A DNA stretch of 64,000 nt, taken from the NCBI GenBank assembly GCA_019752045.1, contig JAIEMP010000010.1:246782-310781 (forward strand), read 5' to 3'. Under the pieces are notes generated by a model. It made no database searches. It saw only the letters and a program-made list of their open reading frames with translations, and was not told the DNA's origin. Position numbers and translations under genes: made by a program. Source of the DNA: Chitinophagaceae bacterium (GTDB lineage: Bacteria > Bacteroidota > Bacteroidia > Chitinophagales > Chitinophagaceae). This document shows, piece by piece, positions 33,970-43,110 of this stretch (the stretch's first letter is position 1; every line of letters begins with the position of its first letter).

Positions 33970-35568
33970 TCAGTTACCTGCTTTTTTTAAATCTTCAGGT
34001 GTAACCTGTATCAGCAGTCCACAATGAGCTACATGACCAACGGGTTTGAATTTATTAATCCAATCGAACTGATGTCTGTTCCAGATGTCCATATAATCTT
34101 CAACAGTAATTAAAAAAGTGCCGGCTTCAGGTTTTGCAGGCACCCATTTCACTTCAGGATGCTGCTGCAGATAATCGTTAAAGAATAACTGTCCGTGCAT
34201 AAAATCGAGATTGGCAGCACCCACATATTTATACGCATTTTTTTTATCAGCAATCAGCTCATTGGTATACGGATAATAATTCCGGAAATAACTCAGTACG
34301 CTGATGATTAAAAACAGTGAAGCAGTTGCTATGGTTGCTTTTGCCAACACTGAATGTGCATACCTGATAATGACCGACGAAAAAATAAACAGAAAAGGAT
34401 AAATGAACAGCATATGCCTGATGCCACATTGCGTTTGATAAAAAAAACTCATCAGCACTAAAAAATAAATAACAGGCAACAATAGAAAAAATTCATTTTT
34501 AAAAAACTTATTTTTTGAATTGAATTTATAGAGACAACCTATAGCTGCTGCAAGAAAAAGTAAATAGCTGATGGGGGTTTTAAACAGCAGCGAAACAAAA
34601 TAATAGTACCACACCCCTCCCCCCGTTATACTTGTACCAAGGATGGTTACTTTACCAAATGAACTCACTTGATCAATTCCACCGCCAATCTGATCATAGT
34701 ATTTAGCCATATCCAGTCCATCTACAAACGGCTGTGGAAAAGGCATTGGGAGAGACGATGGGAAAAAAGACTGTACAGATTGAAACAACCGGCTCATGAA
34801 ATGATAATCGCCGAGCCGCATAAATGAATGATGAAAATAATAACCGGCATTGATGATGAACAAATTAATTGCCAGAAAAAGAACAGCCAGTTTTATCCAT
34901 GATCCTGCAGTTCGTTTATCCCTGTTTATAAGAAAATAAACGGTGATCAAGAACGGGATCAAAATATACAAATGAAACAACGACTGCTTTACAAGCTGAG
35001 ACAATCCCGTAACAACTGAAAGAAGAATAAACGCTTTATGTTGACCTGTTGTACAAAATTTCCACAGAAAATAAATGCTTAACAGCAAAAAGAACACCGC
35101 ATAACTGTCTGTAGTAACTAAAGTGGCGGCGGCCATGTTATTCGGACAAAACGAAAATAGAAAGGCAGCAAACAAGCCGGCAGGTTTTCCATACAATTCA
35201 CTTGCCCATATGAAGACAAGCAATATAATGAAGACGGAAAAAAATAAGGTGATGTAACGGCCACGCATCATGTCTGTAACTCCCATGTCGGATTTTTGCT
35301 TTCCCGGTTGCAGCACCTGTTCAACAATTCTTGGAATGGTGTTGAGAGCAGCAACTGGCATTTTACTGTTATCGCCACGGGGGCTTACCCGATCGGGCTG
35401 TCCTTTTAAATACCTGACTGCGTAATTATAAAACGACCCTTCATCTGAAGTAATAGATTGTGAGTGGATGTAGGATATTCCATTCAACAAATAAAATAAT
35501 GTAATCAATCCCAGCATGACCGGGATTGAATATACAGATAAAAAGTTCGATTTGGTTGTCAACAACAT
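33970..35568 (-). CDS. GT39-like (GT-C fold) membrane glycosyltransferase
   Basis: A 532-residue protein with at least ten predicted membrane helices. An N-terminal periplasmic loop with conserved acid residues (SITSDEGSFYNYAVRYLKG) fits the catalytic Asp/Glu of dolichyl-phosphate-mannose:protein mannosyltransferase/ArnT relatives. It uses a lipid-linked sugar on the periplasmic face. The C-terminal soluble part ends near TPEDLKKAGN. Acceptor unknown. The polyprenyl-phosphate mannosyltransferase-like gene at 9088 could supply its donor, which is speculative. Confidence 0.85.
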   Translation of the reverse strand: MLLTTKSNFLSVYSIPVMLGLITLFYLLNGISYIHSQSITSDEGSFYNYAVRYLKGQPDRVSPRGDNSKMPVAALNTIPRIVEQVLQPGKQKSDMGVTDMMRGRYITLFFSVFIILLVFIWASELYGKPAGLFAAFLFSFCPNNMAAATLVTTDSYAVFFLLLSIYFLWKFCTTGQHKAFILLSVVTGLSQLVKQSLFHLYILIPFLITVYFLINRDKRTAGSWIKLAVLFLAINLFIINAGYYFHHSFMRLGDYHFMSRLFQSVQSFFPSSLPMPFPQPFVDGLDMAKYYDQIGGGIDQVSSFGKVTILGTSITGGGVWYYYFVSLLFKTPISYLLFLAAAIGCLYKFNSKNKFFKNEFFLLLPVIYFLVLMSFFYQTQCGIRHMLFIYPFLFIFSSVIIRYAHSVLAKATIATASLFLIISVLSYFRNYYPYTNELIADKKNAYKYVGAANLDFMHGQLFFNDYLQQHPEVKWVPAKPEAGTFLITVEDYMDIWNRHQFDWINKFKPVGHVAHCGLLIQVTPEDLKKAGN

Positions 35569-35724
35569 CGTTTGTAGTCAGTTTCAAGGAACAAATACGG
35601 AAAAAAAAAGCAGAATCCGGTGAAACACACAGGATTTAGTTTTATCAATCCGGCTTCTTTTACCCGGTTCAAAAAAACAAAGCAATGCTGTTGATTTTCG
35701 TATTTTCGCCAAAACTTATAACTT

Positions 35725-35982
35725 ATGGATCTGCATCAGCAATTTGAACAGGCGGTAGAGGACAGCAAAACACTCAGCGAGAAACCCAGTAACGATACCC
35801 TTCTGCAGCTTTATTCGTTGTACAAACAGGGAACAGAGGGCGATGTAAATGTTGAACCTCCTGCCAATCCATTTGATTTTGTTGCAAAAGCAAAATTCGA
35901 AGCCTGGAGTGAACTGAAAGGCAAATCCAAAGAAGATGCAATCAAAGAATATATTGATCTGATTGCAAAATTAAAAAACTAA
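35725..35982 (+). CDS. Acyl-CoA-binding protein (ACBP)
   Basis: An 85-residue four-helix protein matching ACBP along its whole length: LHQQFEQAVEDSKTLSEKPS, LLQLYSLYKQGTEGDV, then FDFVAKAKFEAWSELKGKS with the usual ligand-contacting Tyr, Lys and Trp positions, and AIKEYIDLIAKL. It binds long-chain acyl-CoA in the cytoplasm. Common in eukaryotes and scattered in bacteria. It converges on the GT4 gene with overlapping stop codons. Confidence 0.93.
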   Translation: MDLHQQFEQAVEDSKTLSEKPSNDTLLQLYSLYKQGTEGDVNVEPPANPFDFVAKAKFEAWSELKGKSKEDAIKEYIDLIAKLKN

Positions 35983-37142
35983 AACTGCCCTAACAGTTTT
36001 TTATACATTTCAACAAATACTTTTCCCACAGCTTCATAATTAAATTGTGCAGTTGCTTCTTTACTGATGCTTTCCTGATTAAATTTTTCCGGGTTATCCA
36101 GAAAAATTTTCAGGACGTTTGCCAGTTCCTGTTCATTTCCATTTTCAACCATCATTCCGTTATGCGGATGTATCAGTTCGCTAATACCTCCAACATCTGA
36201 AGCTATTACCGGAATACCGCAGCAAAGAGCTTCGTTGATAACACAGGGCAGATTTTCATACTTACTGAAATGTACAAGTGCATCAGCCTGTTGCATTTCT
36301 TTTGCTACCTGTGTATACGGCAAAGCACCCATCCAGGCTACCCTGCTGCTAAGGCCCAGTTCTGCTGAACGTTTGATTAATTCATCATTTGCTGGGCCAA
36401 TAAACCGCATTTCCCAATCCAGACGATGCATATGCAAAACGGAAAGGGCTTTTAAAATACCTTCTACATTTTTAAACGGAACCATCATTGATACATGTAC
36501 AAATCGTTTGACAGGATTTGCTTTTTGTATGGGATAAAACAAAGCGGTATCTACCGAATTGCGGATGAGATATTTTTGCTGCAACGCAAATAACTCATCC
36601 AGCACTTTCATTAAACAATCAGAAACAGACGTAACTGCATCTGCATGCTCAAATGTTTTTTTGGTAAGACGTTTATAATAAATTCCCCGTTCAAAATAAT
36701 TATCGTGGCTGTTACGGAAATAAACCGTTGCATGTTCTGTTACAACATAAGGAATACCGTATTTCTTTTTCAACCACATGGCCATGCTGCCCATCTTCAC
36801 CGGCACATGTACATGTACAAGATCAGGCTTACCGTTTGTATGGATATATTTTTCAACTGCTGCTTTCAGCACAGCAGTATATCGTTGGTGAAATAACAGT
36901 TTATCCAGTTGTACAATTCCTGTATCGGGTGCAGGAACAGTATAAATTTCTGCATACAGATTATGATGCTGTCTTTGTTCTGTACGATACACTTCCTTTT
37001 TCTGTAGAGGCATGTTCTGTACCACATGAATAACATCAACAGCACACTGTGTGGCCAGTGATTTTGCATGTCGTTCTACAAAATCGCCATCTAATGGATC
37101 TGTTGAGTGAGGATACCAGCTGCATAACCAAAGAACACGCAT
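35979..37142 (-). CDS. GT4-family glycosyltransferase
   Basis: A 387-residue GT-B fold enzyme. It begins MRVLWLCSWYPHSTDPLDGD, has a VVTEHATVYF acceptor region, HVSMMVPFKNVEGILKAL at the start of the nucleotide-binding half, and the donor-site signature FSKYENLPCVINEALCCGIP with VASDVGGISELI (E-x7-E). ATG 37142 is used; an in-frame TTG at 37169 adds nine residues. It lies 13 bases after the flippase gene and probably builds the glycan that the flippase moves. Confidence 0.92.
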   Translation of the reverse strand: MRVLWLCSWYPHSTDPLDGDFVERHAKSLATQCAVDVIHVVQNMPLQKKEVYRTEQRQHHNLYAEIYTVPAPDTGIVQLDKLLFHQRYTAVLKAAVEKYIHTNGKPDLVHVHVPVKMGSMAMWLKKKYGIPYVVTEHATVYFRNSHDNYFERGIYYKRLTKKTFEHADAVTSVSDCLMKVLDELFALQQKYLIRNSVDTALFYPIQKANPVKRFVHVSMMVPFKNVEGILKALSVLHMHRLDWEMRFIGPANDELIKRSAELGLSSRVAWMGALPYTQVAKEMQQADALVHFSKYENLPCVINEALCCGIPVIASDVGGISELIHPHNGMMVENGNEQELANVLKIFLDNPEKFNQESISKEATAQFNYEAVGKVFVEMYKKLLGQF

Positions 37143-37155
37143 GAATGAATCTGTA

Positions 37156-38448
37156 TTATGGTTTAACAATTAAACTGTAAAGCGATTGCACATCTGCTTT
37201 CCGCACAATTAAAAAATCTGAAAACTTACTGTGATACGTTTTTGAATGCGCATAGAGCATATAGCTCATGTAGCAGATATATCCTGCACTGCTTACAATT
37301 GCTGCTCCTTTAATTCCAAATGAAGGAATTACCAGTATATCACCTGCAACAATCAGCACAAGCGTAATCACATTGCCCCAAAAATTTACATTCAACACTT
37401 TTTTGCCTCCAAAATATGCGGCTAATAAATGCACCACTGAATAAGAAAGTATAGCAGGGATTAACAGTACAAAAGGCAGATACATGTTGGTAAAGGTATT
37501 GCCAAATACAAACGGAAACAACCAGTACCCCGATGCTGCGAGCAGTAAACAAACTATCAGATATGCTGCAATCAAACCTCGGGATAACACCTGCATTTTT
37601 GCATTCATTTCTTCTTTACGCCCTGAAGCGGTCATTGGAAACACAACAGCAGCAAGTATAGATGGCAGAATGAAAAACAACTGTTGCAGTTTACAGGCCT
37701 GTATATAATTGCCCAGATCGGATGCTGAACAATATTTATGTACAAACCAGTAATCAATGCGGTACATCAAAAAAGTCATGGAATTGGTCACTACAGTAAT
37801 CAACGCAAAAGAAAAGAATGGCTTTAATACATCTAACGGAATACGGCTGATTTGTGAAAACCGAACATACTTTCTGTTAAACGCAAACGCCAGCAAAACT
37901 CCCTGTGCAAGAAAACCACCGAAATATAAATGAATGTATGTTTCATTGCTGATGTATTGCTGAACCAACCCGTTATTCGGAACCAGAAGAATTAAAAAAA
38001 GATTCACTGCAACAAGTAACAGATTAGGTCCTTTAAATTCCATTTTTACATAAAACAGTGCAATGAAAAAACTGATCAGCAAATTACCCAATAAAAAAAG
38101 CGTGGCTAACAAACGAAACATTGCAGGTTCAAACGGAATATCTGAAGCGGTAGAAAAAAAGTAAATAGCAACATAGGCCGGAATCATTACAAATAAACTC
38201 CACACCAAGGCAAGCATTGATAACTGGCTTTCATTTAATTTTTTTTGAGAAAGATAATATCCCATCGGTGCTTCCAGACAGAAACTGATCAGTAATAAAA
38301 AGAACGCAAGGATATTAATGATGTAATAAATTTTACCGCTTCCGTCCGATTGAAAGTGGCGGGCAACGAGAATATTTAAGAGCATCACCGATAAGAAGTA
38401 CAACCCTCTCCATAAAATACTTGTTGATAATGCCTTTACCAGTTTCAT
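37156..38448 (-). CDS. Polysaccharide flippase (Wzx/MATE-like)
   Basis: A 430-residue protein with about 12 to 14 membrane helices, of the polysaccharide biosynthesis/oligosaccharide flippase family. The N-terminal LWRGLYFLSVMLLNILVARHF and the mid-protein TFLMYRIDYWFVHKY with LGNYIQACKLQQLFFILP are typical. It should move a lipid-linked glycan across the inner membrane. A TATATTTG box (38455-38462, minus strand) puts the transcript start about two bases before the ATG. Confidence 0.9.
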   Translation of the reverse strand: MKLVKALSTSILWRGLYFLSVMLLNILVARHFQSDGSGKIYYIINILAFFLLLISFCLEAPMGYYLSQKKLNESQLSMLALVWSLFVMIPAYVAIYFFSTASDIPFEPAMFRLLATLFLLGNLLISFFIALFYVKMEFKGPNLLLVAVNLFLILLVPNNGLVQQYISNETYIHLYFGGFLAQGVLLAFAFNRKYVRFSQISRIPLDVLKPFFSFALITVVTNSMTFLMYRIDYWFVHKYCSASDLGNYIQACKLQQLFFILPSILAAVVFPMTASGRKEEMNAKMQVLSRGLIAAYLIVCLLLAASGYWLFPFVFGNTFTNMYLPFVLLIPAILSYSVVHLLAAYFGGKKVLNVNFWGNVITLVLIVAGDILVIPSFGIKGAAIVSSAGYICYMSYMLYAHSKTYHSKFSDFLIVRKADVQSLYSLIVKP

Positions 38449-38651
38449 GCAACTCAAATATAGACTGAAGACTTTATTTTTAAAAGATTATTTACGCAAA
38501 GCAATGGCCAACTGTTTACCCTCTCTTGCTCCGTTAGTTTAACAATTTTTTTGAAATCAGCCCGATGGTTCCGGTGAGATAAACAGATTGGAGCTGAAGT
38601 GCAAACCTGCAGGAATAGATGTTTTGTGTAGATTTACACATATTTTTTTCT

Positions 38652-39626
38652 ATGGCATCAGCATTTATTAGCATCAACCGAAAAGCAAAAGAAAATAAAG
38701 AAACGGGCTTAAGTGTAAACAGTAACCAGAGTGGCGGACGGTTTTTTCAAAAAGACGGCCGTCCCAATGTACGTTTCAAAGGCGTTTCGTTTATTGAACG
38801 GTTTAGTGTGTTTCAGTTTATGTTGAAAATTCCTTTGTGGAAATTTTTACTGTTTATGGGTCTTACTTACGTTGTTGTAAACCTGGTGTTTGCTGCTGCG
38901 TATTTTATGATTGGTGTAGATCAGCTTGGAGGTATGGAGCAACAAACCATGTATGGAAAATTTTGGGAAGCTTTCTTCTTCAGTGCCCAAACTTTATCTA
39001 CAGTAGGTTACGGTCATGTATATCCTTCTTCTTTAACTGCTAATTCAATTGCAGCATTTGAATCCATCACGGGCTTACTCATGTTTGCCATTGCAACGGG
39101 TTTAATGTATGGTCGTTTTTCTCAGCCGAAAGCCTATATCCGTTTCAGTAAAGTTGCGTTGTTTGCTCCTTTTAAAGAAGGGTATGCTCTGATGTTTCGG
39201 TTTGCACCTTATAAAAATCATTTCTTAACAGACGTAGAAGTAAAGGTAACGGTGGTGCTGCAATTACCCGATGCAGGCAATGAACGGAAAAATAAATTTT
39301 ACAGTCTAGATCTGGAACTGTCAAGAGCAAATACTTTATCCAGTAACTGGACGATTGTTCATTACATCAATGAAGAAAGTCCGTTTTATCAATTATCACG
39401 CACAGAAATTGTTGATGCAAAAGCAGAACTGCTGATTTTTGTAAAAGGTTACGATGATGAATATGCCAACACGGTTGTTACCAGAAGCTCCTATACAACC
39501 GATGAGTTTGTTTATGGTGCAAAATTCGATATGATGTATGAACCGAGTGAAGATGGATCATCTACCCTGCTGCATTTAAATAAAATTGATCACTATCACC
39601 CGGAAGCTTTACCGGTTAATCTGTAA
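38652..39626 (+). CDS. Inward-rectifier-type potassium channel (KirBac family)
   Basis: A 324-residue channel: an N-terminal slide region (FKGVSFIERFSVFQFMLKIP), a first membrane helix, a pore helix (FWEAFFFSAQTLST), the selectivity filter TVGYGH (Thr117 to Gly121), a second helix, and a large C-terminal cytoplasmic beta domain (FSKVALFAPF to DEFVYGAKFDMMYEP). ATG 38652 removes an unlikely 11-residue extension. It would conduct K+ across the inner membrane. The stop codon lies two bases before the Sua5 ATG, so the two are cotranscribed. Confidence 0.94.
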   Translation: MASAFISINRKAKENKETGLSVNSNQSGGRFFQKDGRPNVRFKGVSFIERFSVFQFMLKIPLWKFLLFMGLTYVVVNLVFAAAYFMIGVDQLGGMEQQTMYGKFWEAFFFSAQTLSTVGYGHVYPSSLTANSIAAFESITGLLMFAIATGLMYGRFSQPKAYIRFSKVALFAPFKEGYALMFRFAPYKNHFLTDVEVKVTVVLQLPDAGNERKNKFYSLDLELSRANTLSSNWTIVHYINEESPFYQLSRTEIVDAKAELLIFVKGYDDEYANTVVTRSSYTTDEFVYGAKFDMMYEPSEDGSSTLLHLNKIDHYHPEALPVNL

Positions 39627-39628
39627 AT

Positions 39629-40600
39629 ATGATCACAGAAACAGGAACAGATATCAGCAAAGCCGTTTCTTTTATACAGGCTGGTGAATTAGTAGCCATC
39701 CCAACTGAAACAGTGTATGGCCTTGCTGCCAATGCATTCAATGAAGATGCGGTATTAAAAATTTATGAAGCAAAGCAACGTCCGCAATTTAATCCATTAA
39801 TTGTTCACGTTGCATCATTGGATAAAGCGGCTCTGTACATTAAACATATACCTGAAGAAGCAATTAAATTAGCAGCTGCATATTGGCCCGGCCCTTTAAC
39901 ACTGTTGTTTAATAAAACAGAACAGATTCCTGATTTGGTTACTGCAGGCAGCAGCCGTGTTGCTATTCGAATTCCCAAACATACTGTAACATTAGAGTTA
40001 CTCGAACAACTCGATTTTCCATTGGCAGCACCCAGTGCAAATCCTTCCGGTTATGTAAGTCCAACAACGGCAACACATGTATATGAAGGACTGCATGGAA
40101 AGATTCCTTACATCCTTGATGGAGGCGCCTGTACTGTTGGAGTTGAATCAACCATTGCAGGATGGAATGAAGAGGATGAATTGGAAATCTATCGTTTAGG
40201 TGGAATTTCTGTTGAGCAATTGGAAGATGTAACAGGTAAGAAAATAAAAATCAGTAAAAAAATGACTGAGAATCCTTCCACACCGGGTCAACTTAAAAGT
40301 CATTATGCAACACACACTCCGTTGTTCATGGGTCATGCAGGAGAAGTGTTGCGTCGTTTTGAAGATCAGAAAATCATCCTCATCAATTTTACAGAACGTA
40401 ACCCGGATGTACCCGATGAACAGCAATTTATTTTATCACCCACAGGAACAATGGAAGAAGCTGCTAAAAATCTGTTTCGCATTTTAAGAGAAGCCGATCG
40501 TTTAAAAGCCGACGTGATTCTTGCAGAACCCTTGCCCAATAAAGGTTTGGGACGGGCCATCAACGACCGTTTAGAACGTGCACAATTTATTATGAAATAA
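39629..40600 (+). CDS. L-threonylcarbamoyladenylate synthase (Sua5/YwlC type)
   Basis: A 323-residue protein of the long Sua5 type: an N-terminal YrdC domain (AVSFIQAGELVAIPTETVYG, EAKQRPQFNPLIVHV, PSANPSGYVSPTTATHV, VGVESTIAGW) and a C-terminal Sua5 domain from about residue 205 (PGQLKSHYATHTPL). It makes threonylcarbamoyl-AMP from threonine, bicarbonate and ATP for the t6A37 tRNA modification. Two bases after the K+ channel stop. Confidence 0.95.
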   Translation: MITETGTDISKAVSFIQAGELVAIPTETVYGLAANAFNEDAVLKIYEAKQRPQFNPLIVHVASLDKAALYIKHIPEEAIKLAAAYWPGPLTLLFNKTEQIPDLVTAGSSRVAIRIPKHTVTLELLEQLDFPLAAPSANPSGYVSPTTATHVYEGLHGKIPYILDGGACTVGVESTIAGWNEEDELEIYRLGGISVEQLEDVTGKKIKISKKMTENPSTPGQLKSHYATHTPLFMGHAGEVLRRFEDQKIILINFTERNPDVPDEQQFILSPTGTMEEAAKNLFRILREADRLKADVILAEPLPNKGLGRAINDRLERAQFIMK

Positions 40601-41071
40601 TTATTCCCAGAATTTTACCGGATAATCCGAACAGGCCCTGCTCTCTAAATACTCCAGATGTTTTCCTAAAGCAGCCATTTGCTCTGCTGCAATATGCGTT
40701 TCAATGAATGGAAACAGGATCCGCTCTTCAAAGCGGATATGTTGCTCCAGCAATTGATGAAATAATCTAATCGTTTCAACAGAAAGCAAACCGTTGCGGA
40801 GATCGTCAATAATTTTTCTTATTTGATGATGCTCCGTTTTCATTTGATGATAGAGTGGTGTAAGAGCAGGTATCTGCAACACATCCGGATGAAGTTGTAC
40901 TTCTTCCTGCAGGAAATGTGTACGCAATTCATTCTCCCAGATAGAAAGAATAAATGTTCCCATTACAACAACATCCGCATGTTTTGCAAGTCCTTTTTTC
41001 AACAGCAGCACCGCCATCAATCCATTGTGGTGCTGATGAGAGAGCGGATATAAATGTTTATCCCGTTGCAT
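40601..41071 (-). CDS. Hemerythrin-like domain protein
   Basis: A 156-residue four-helix protein with hemerythrin-type metal ligands: LSHQHHNGLM, ELRTHFLQEE, MKTEHHQIRKI and LEQHIRFEERILFPFIE. It probably binds a non-heme di-iron centre in the cytoplasm and may respond to oxygen or nitric oxide. Four bases after tpiA in the same direction. Its stop directly abuts that of the convergent Sua5 gene (40600/40601). Confidence 0.9.
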   Translation of the reverse strand: MQRDKHLYPLSHQHHNGLMAVLLLKKGLAKHADVVVMGTFILSIWENELRTHFLQEEVQLHPDVLQIPALTPLYHQMKTEHHQIRKIIDDLRNGLLSVETIRLFHQLLEQHIRFEERILFPFIETHIAAEQMAALGKHLEYLESRACSDYPVKFWE

Positions 41072-41075
41072 CAGC

Positions 41076-41837
41076 TTATTTCAATCCCTGAATGATTTGT
41101 ACAAACTCATCGGCTTTTAAAGAAGCGCCGCCAACCAAACCACCATCCACATCGGGCTGACTGAAAATTTCTTTTGCATTAGAACCTTTTACACTTCCGC
41201 CATAAAGAATTGAAATAGTATCTGCAACCTTCTGCCCATATTGTTTTGCCAATGCAGAGCGAAGATGTGCGTGCATTTCCTGCGCCTGTTCTGAGGTAGC
41301 CGTTTTACCTGTACCAATGGCCCAGATTGGTTCGTAGGCGATAATAATTTTTTGCAGATCATCAGCACTTAAATGAAACAAACTTTCTTTCAGTTGATTG
41401 GCTACGTATTCATTTTGTGTTCCTGCCTCACGAATACTCAATGCTTCACCGCAACAAAAGATGGGTGTTAACCCAAATTGTAAAGCAAGATTTACTTTAT
41501 CTGTTAACAGTTGATTGGTTTCATGAAAATATTCTCTGCGCTCACTATGTCCGAGCACTACATATTCAACATGGATTGACTGCAGCATTTCAACACTGGT
41601 TTCACCTGTATATGCACCCGACTTATATGAAGAACAATTCTGTGCTGAAACAGCTGCTCCGTTTTTTCCTTTTAATTTATCTGCAACCATTGTGAGATAA
41701 GGGAATGGAACAGCAAACACTGCACGCTGATGAGCAGCTAATGTATGTGGAGTATTGATGATATCTGTGATCAGTTGTTCTGCCTGTTGGTAAGTTAAAT
41801 TCATTTTCCAATTGGCGGCGGCTACTTGTTTACGCAT
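41076..41837 (-). CDS. tpiA: Triosephosphate isomerase
   Basis: A 253-residue glycolytic TIM barrel. Motifs are AANWKMNL (catalytic Lys), VLGHSERREYF (His), AYEPIWAIGTGKTAT (Glu and the flexible loop) and YGGSVKGSNA (phosphate binding). It interconverts dihydroxyacetone phosphate and glyceraldehyde 3-phosphate. Eleven bases after the GlmU-like gene. Confidence 0.98.
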   Translation of the reverse strand: MRKQVAAANWKMNLTYQQAEQLITDIINTPHTLAAHQRAVFAVPFPYLTMVADKLKGKNGAAVSAQNCSSYKSGAYTGETSVEMLQSIHVEYVVLGHSERREYFHETNQLLTDKVNLALQFGLTPIFCCGEALSIREAGTQNEYVANQLKESLFHLSADDLQKIIIAYEPIWAIGTGKTATSEQAQEMHAHLRSALAKQYGQKVADTISILYGGSVKGSNAKEIFSQPDVDGGLVGGASLKADEFVQIIQGLK

Positions 41838-41848
41838 GTATTTTCTGT

Positions 41849-43015
41849 TTATGGTTTGTTGTTATAGATATGCTGCAGAATAGCTTTGTCTGCAGTTGTA
41901 AATGTTTGTTGTTTTAATTGCATCCAGTTTTCTATATCACGGACGGCTTTTTCAAAGATGTATTTTTCACCGGTATGTATATTCCATGTAAAGTCTGCAA
42001 TATATTTTGCAGACAGACCCTCTGTTAAAACATTGCTGCAAATGCCACTCACCATGCCGGTGGTGAGCGATGAATTGATGGATACCTTTGTATAATCGCC
42101 CAACATCATTCCGCATTTAGTTCCTGCTGCAATCCATTGATGCAAGGGTTGATTCCAGATTTTAATTTCACCTGCTGTGTTTTTGATGTTGGAGCAGGAT
42201 GTGCCTGCACCTATGTTACACCACTCTCCTATTACTGCATCTCCAACATATCCATCATGTGCTTTATTAGAGTAATCGAAAAACTGTGTATTCTTGATTT
42301 CACCTCCAACGGTACATTGTCTGCCAACAGTTGTAGCACCGTAAATTTTAGCACCCATTTTTACCACTGCATTTTCAAGCATCGCAAATGGTCCACGAAT
42401 AAATGCTCCTTCCATCAGTAAACTGTTTTTACCGATGTATACAGGGCCTGCAGATGCATTGATGCTGCAGTTTTCAACAACAGCTCCTTCTTCTATAAAA
42501 ATATGTTCGGGTGCGACTGTATAATTACTTGATGAAATGGGTTGTGAAGTTCTGTTTGCAGTGATCAGATCAAAATCGAAACGCATCACCGCATCATTCC
42601 ATTGCACCAGCTGAAACGGATATTGCAGTAACTCAACATTACCCGGCCATTCAATCAATGACATTTCTTTGCAGTCACCTGAGGTAAAATTATACGGGAG
42701 AGTTTCTGTTGCATATGCTGCAATCACTTCTCCATTTTTTGTTAGGCCGTTGCCGGGAGTAAGCAGTTGAATGGCTGCAACAAGTTTAGAAGAAGGAATC
42801 AGTCTGGCATCAATATATAAACCTGTTCCCTTTGCGGGCAATGGATGTTTATTGTGCAGATAACTTTCTGTAAATACATGTGGATTCATTTTCAGTAACA
42901 GCTCCCAGCGTTCTCTGTTGCTGAGAATACCGGTACGCAGATCAGCTACAGGCCTGATAGCCGTAAACGGATAAAGTGTTTTCCGATCTGCTGTATCAAA
43001 TAAAATCACTTCCAT
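41849..43015 (-). CDS. Bacteroidota-type GlmU-like nucleotidyltransferase/acyltransferase
   Basis: A 388-residue protein. ATG 43015 is used (an in-frame TTG lies nine bases earlier). The N-terminal part (EVILFDTADRKTLYPFTAIR, PVADLRTGILSNRERW) is the divergent GlmU N-terminal domain typical of Bacteroidota; the C-terminal half has left-handed beta-helix hexapeptides (VYIGKNSLLMEGAFI, IGEWCNIGAGTSCSNIKN). It likely supplies UDP-GlcNAc or a related sugar nucleotide. Upstream of tpiA and the hemerythrin gene in one minus-strand cluster. Confidence 0.88.
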   Translation of the reverse strand: MEVILFDTADRKTLYPFTAIRPVADLRTGILSNRERWELLLKMNPHVFTESYLHNKHPLPAKGTGLYIDARLIPSSKLVAAIQLLTPGNGLTKNGEVIAAYATETLPYNFTSGDCKEMSLIEWPGNVELLQYPFQLVQWNDAVMRFDFDLITANRTSQPISSSNYTVAPEHIFIEEGAVVENCSINASAGPVYIGKNSLLMEGAFIRGPFAMLENAVVKMGAKIYGATTVGRQCTVGGEIKNTQFFDYSNKAHDGYVGDAVIGEWCNIGAGTSCSNIKNTAGEIKIWNQPLHQWIAAGTKCGMMLGDYTKVSINSSLTTGMVSGICSNVLTEGLSAKYIADFTWNIHTGEKYIFEKAVRDIENWMQLKQQTFTTADKAILQHIYNNKP

Positions 43016-43064
43016 GCAGGTCAAATATCTGTTACTTCTTTCAATTCATCAAACATCAAAAAAA

Positions 43065-43091
43065 AGCCCCTTCATCTGAGATGAAAGGGCT
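43065..43091 (-). terminator. Terminator after the TonB receptor gene
   Basis: Twelve positions with one mismatch, AGCCCCTTCATC against GATGAAAGGGCT; on the minus strand a long T run follows. Confidence 0.85.
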
Positions 43092-43110
43092 GTATAAAAA
43101 ATCAGAACAT

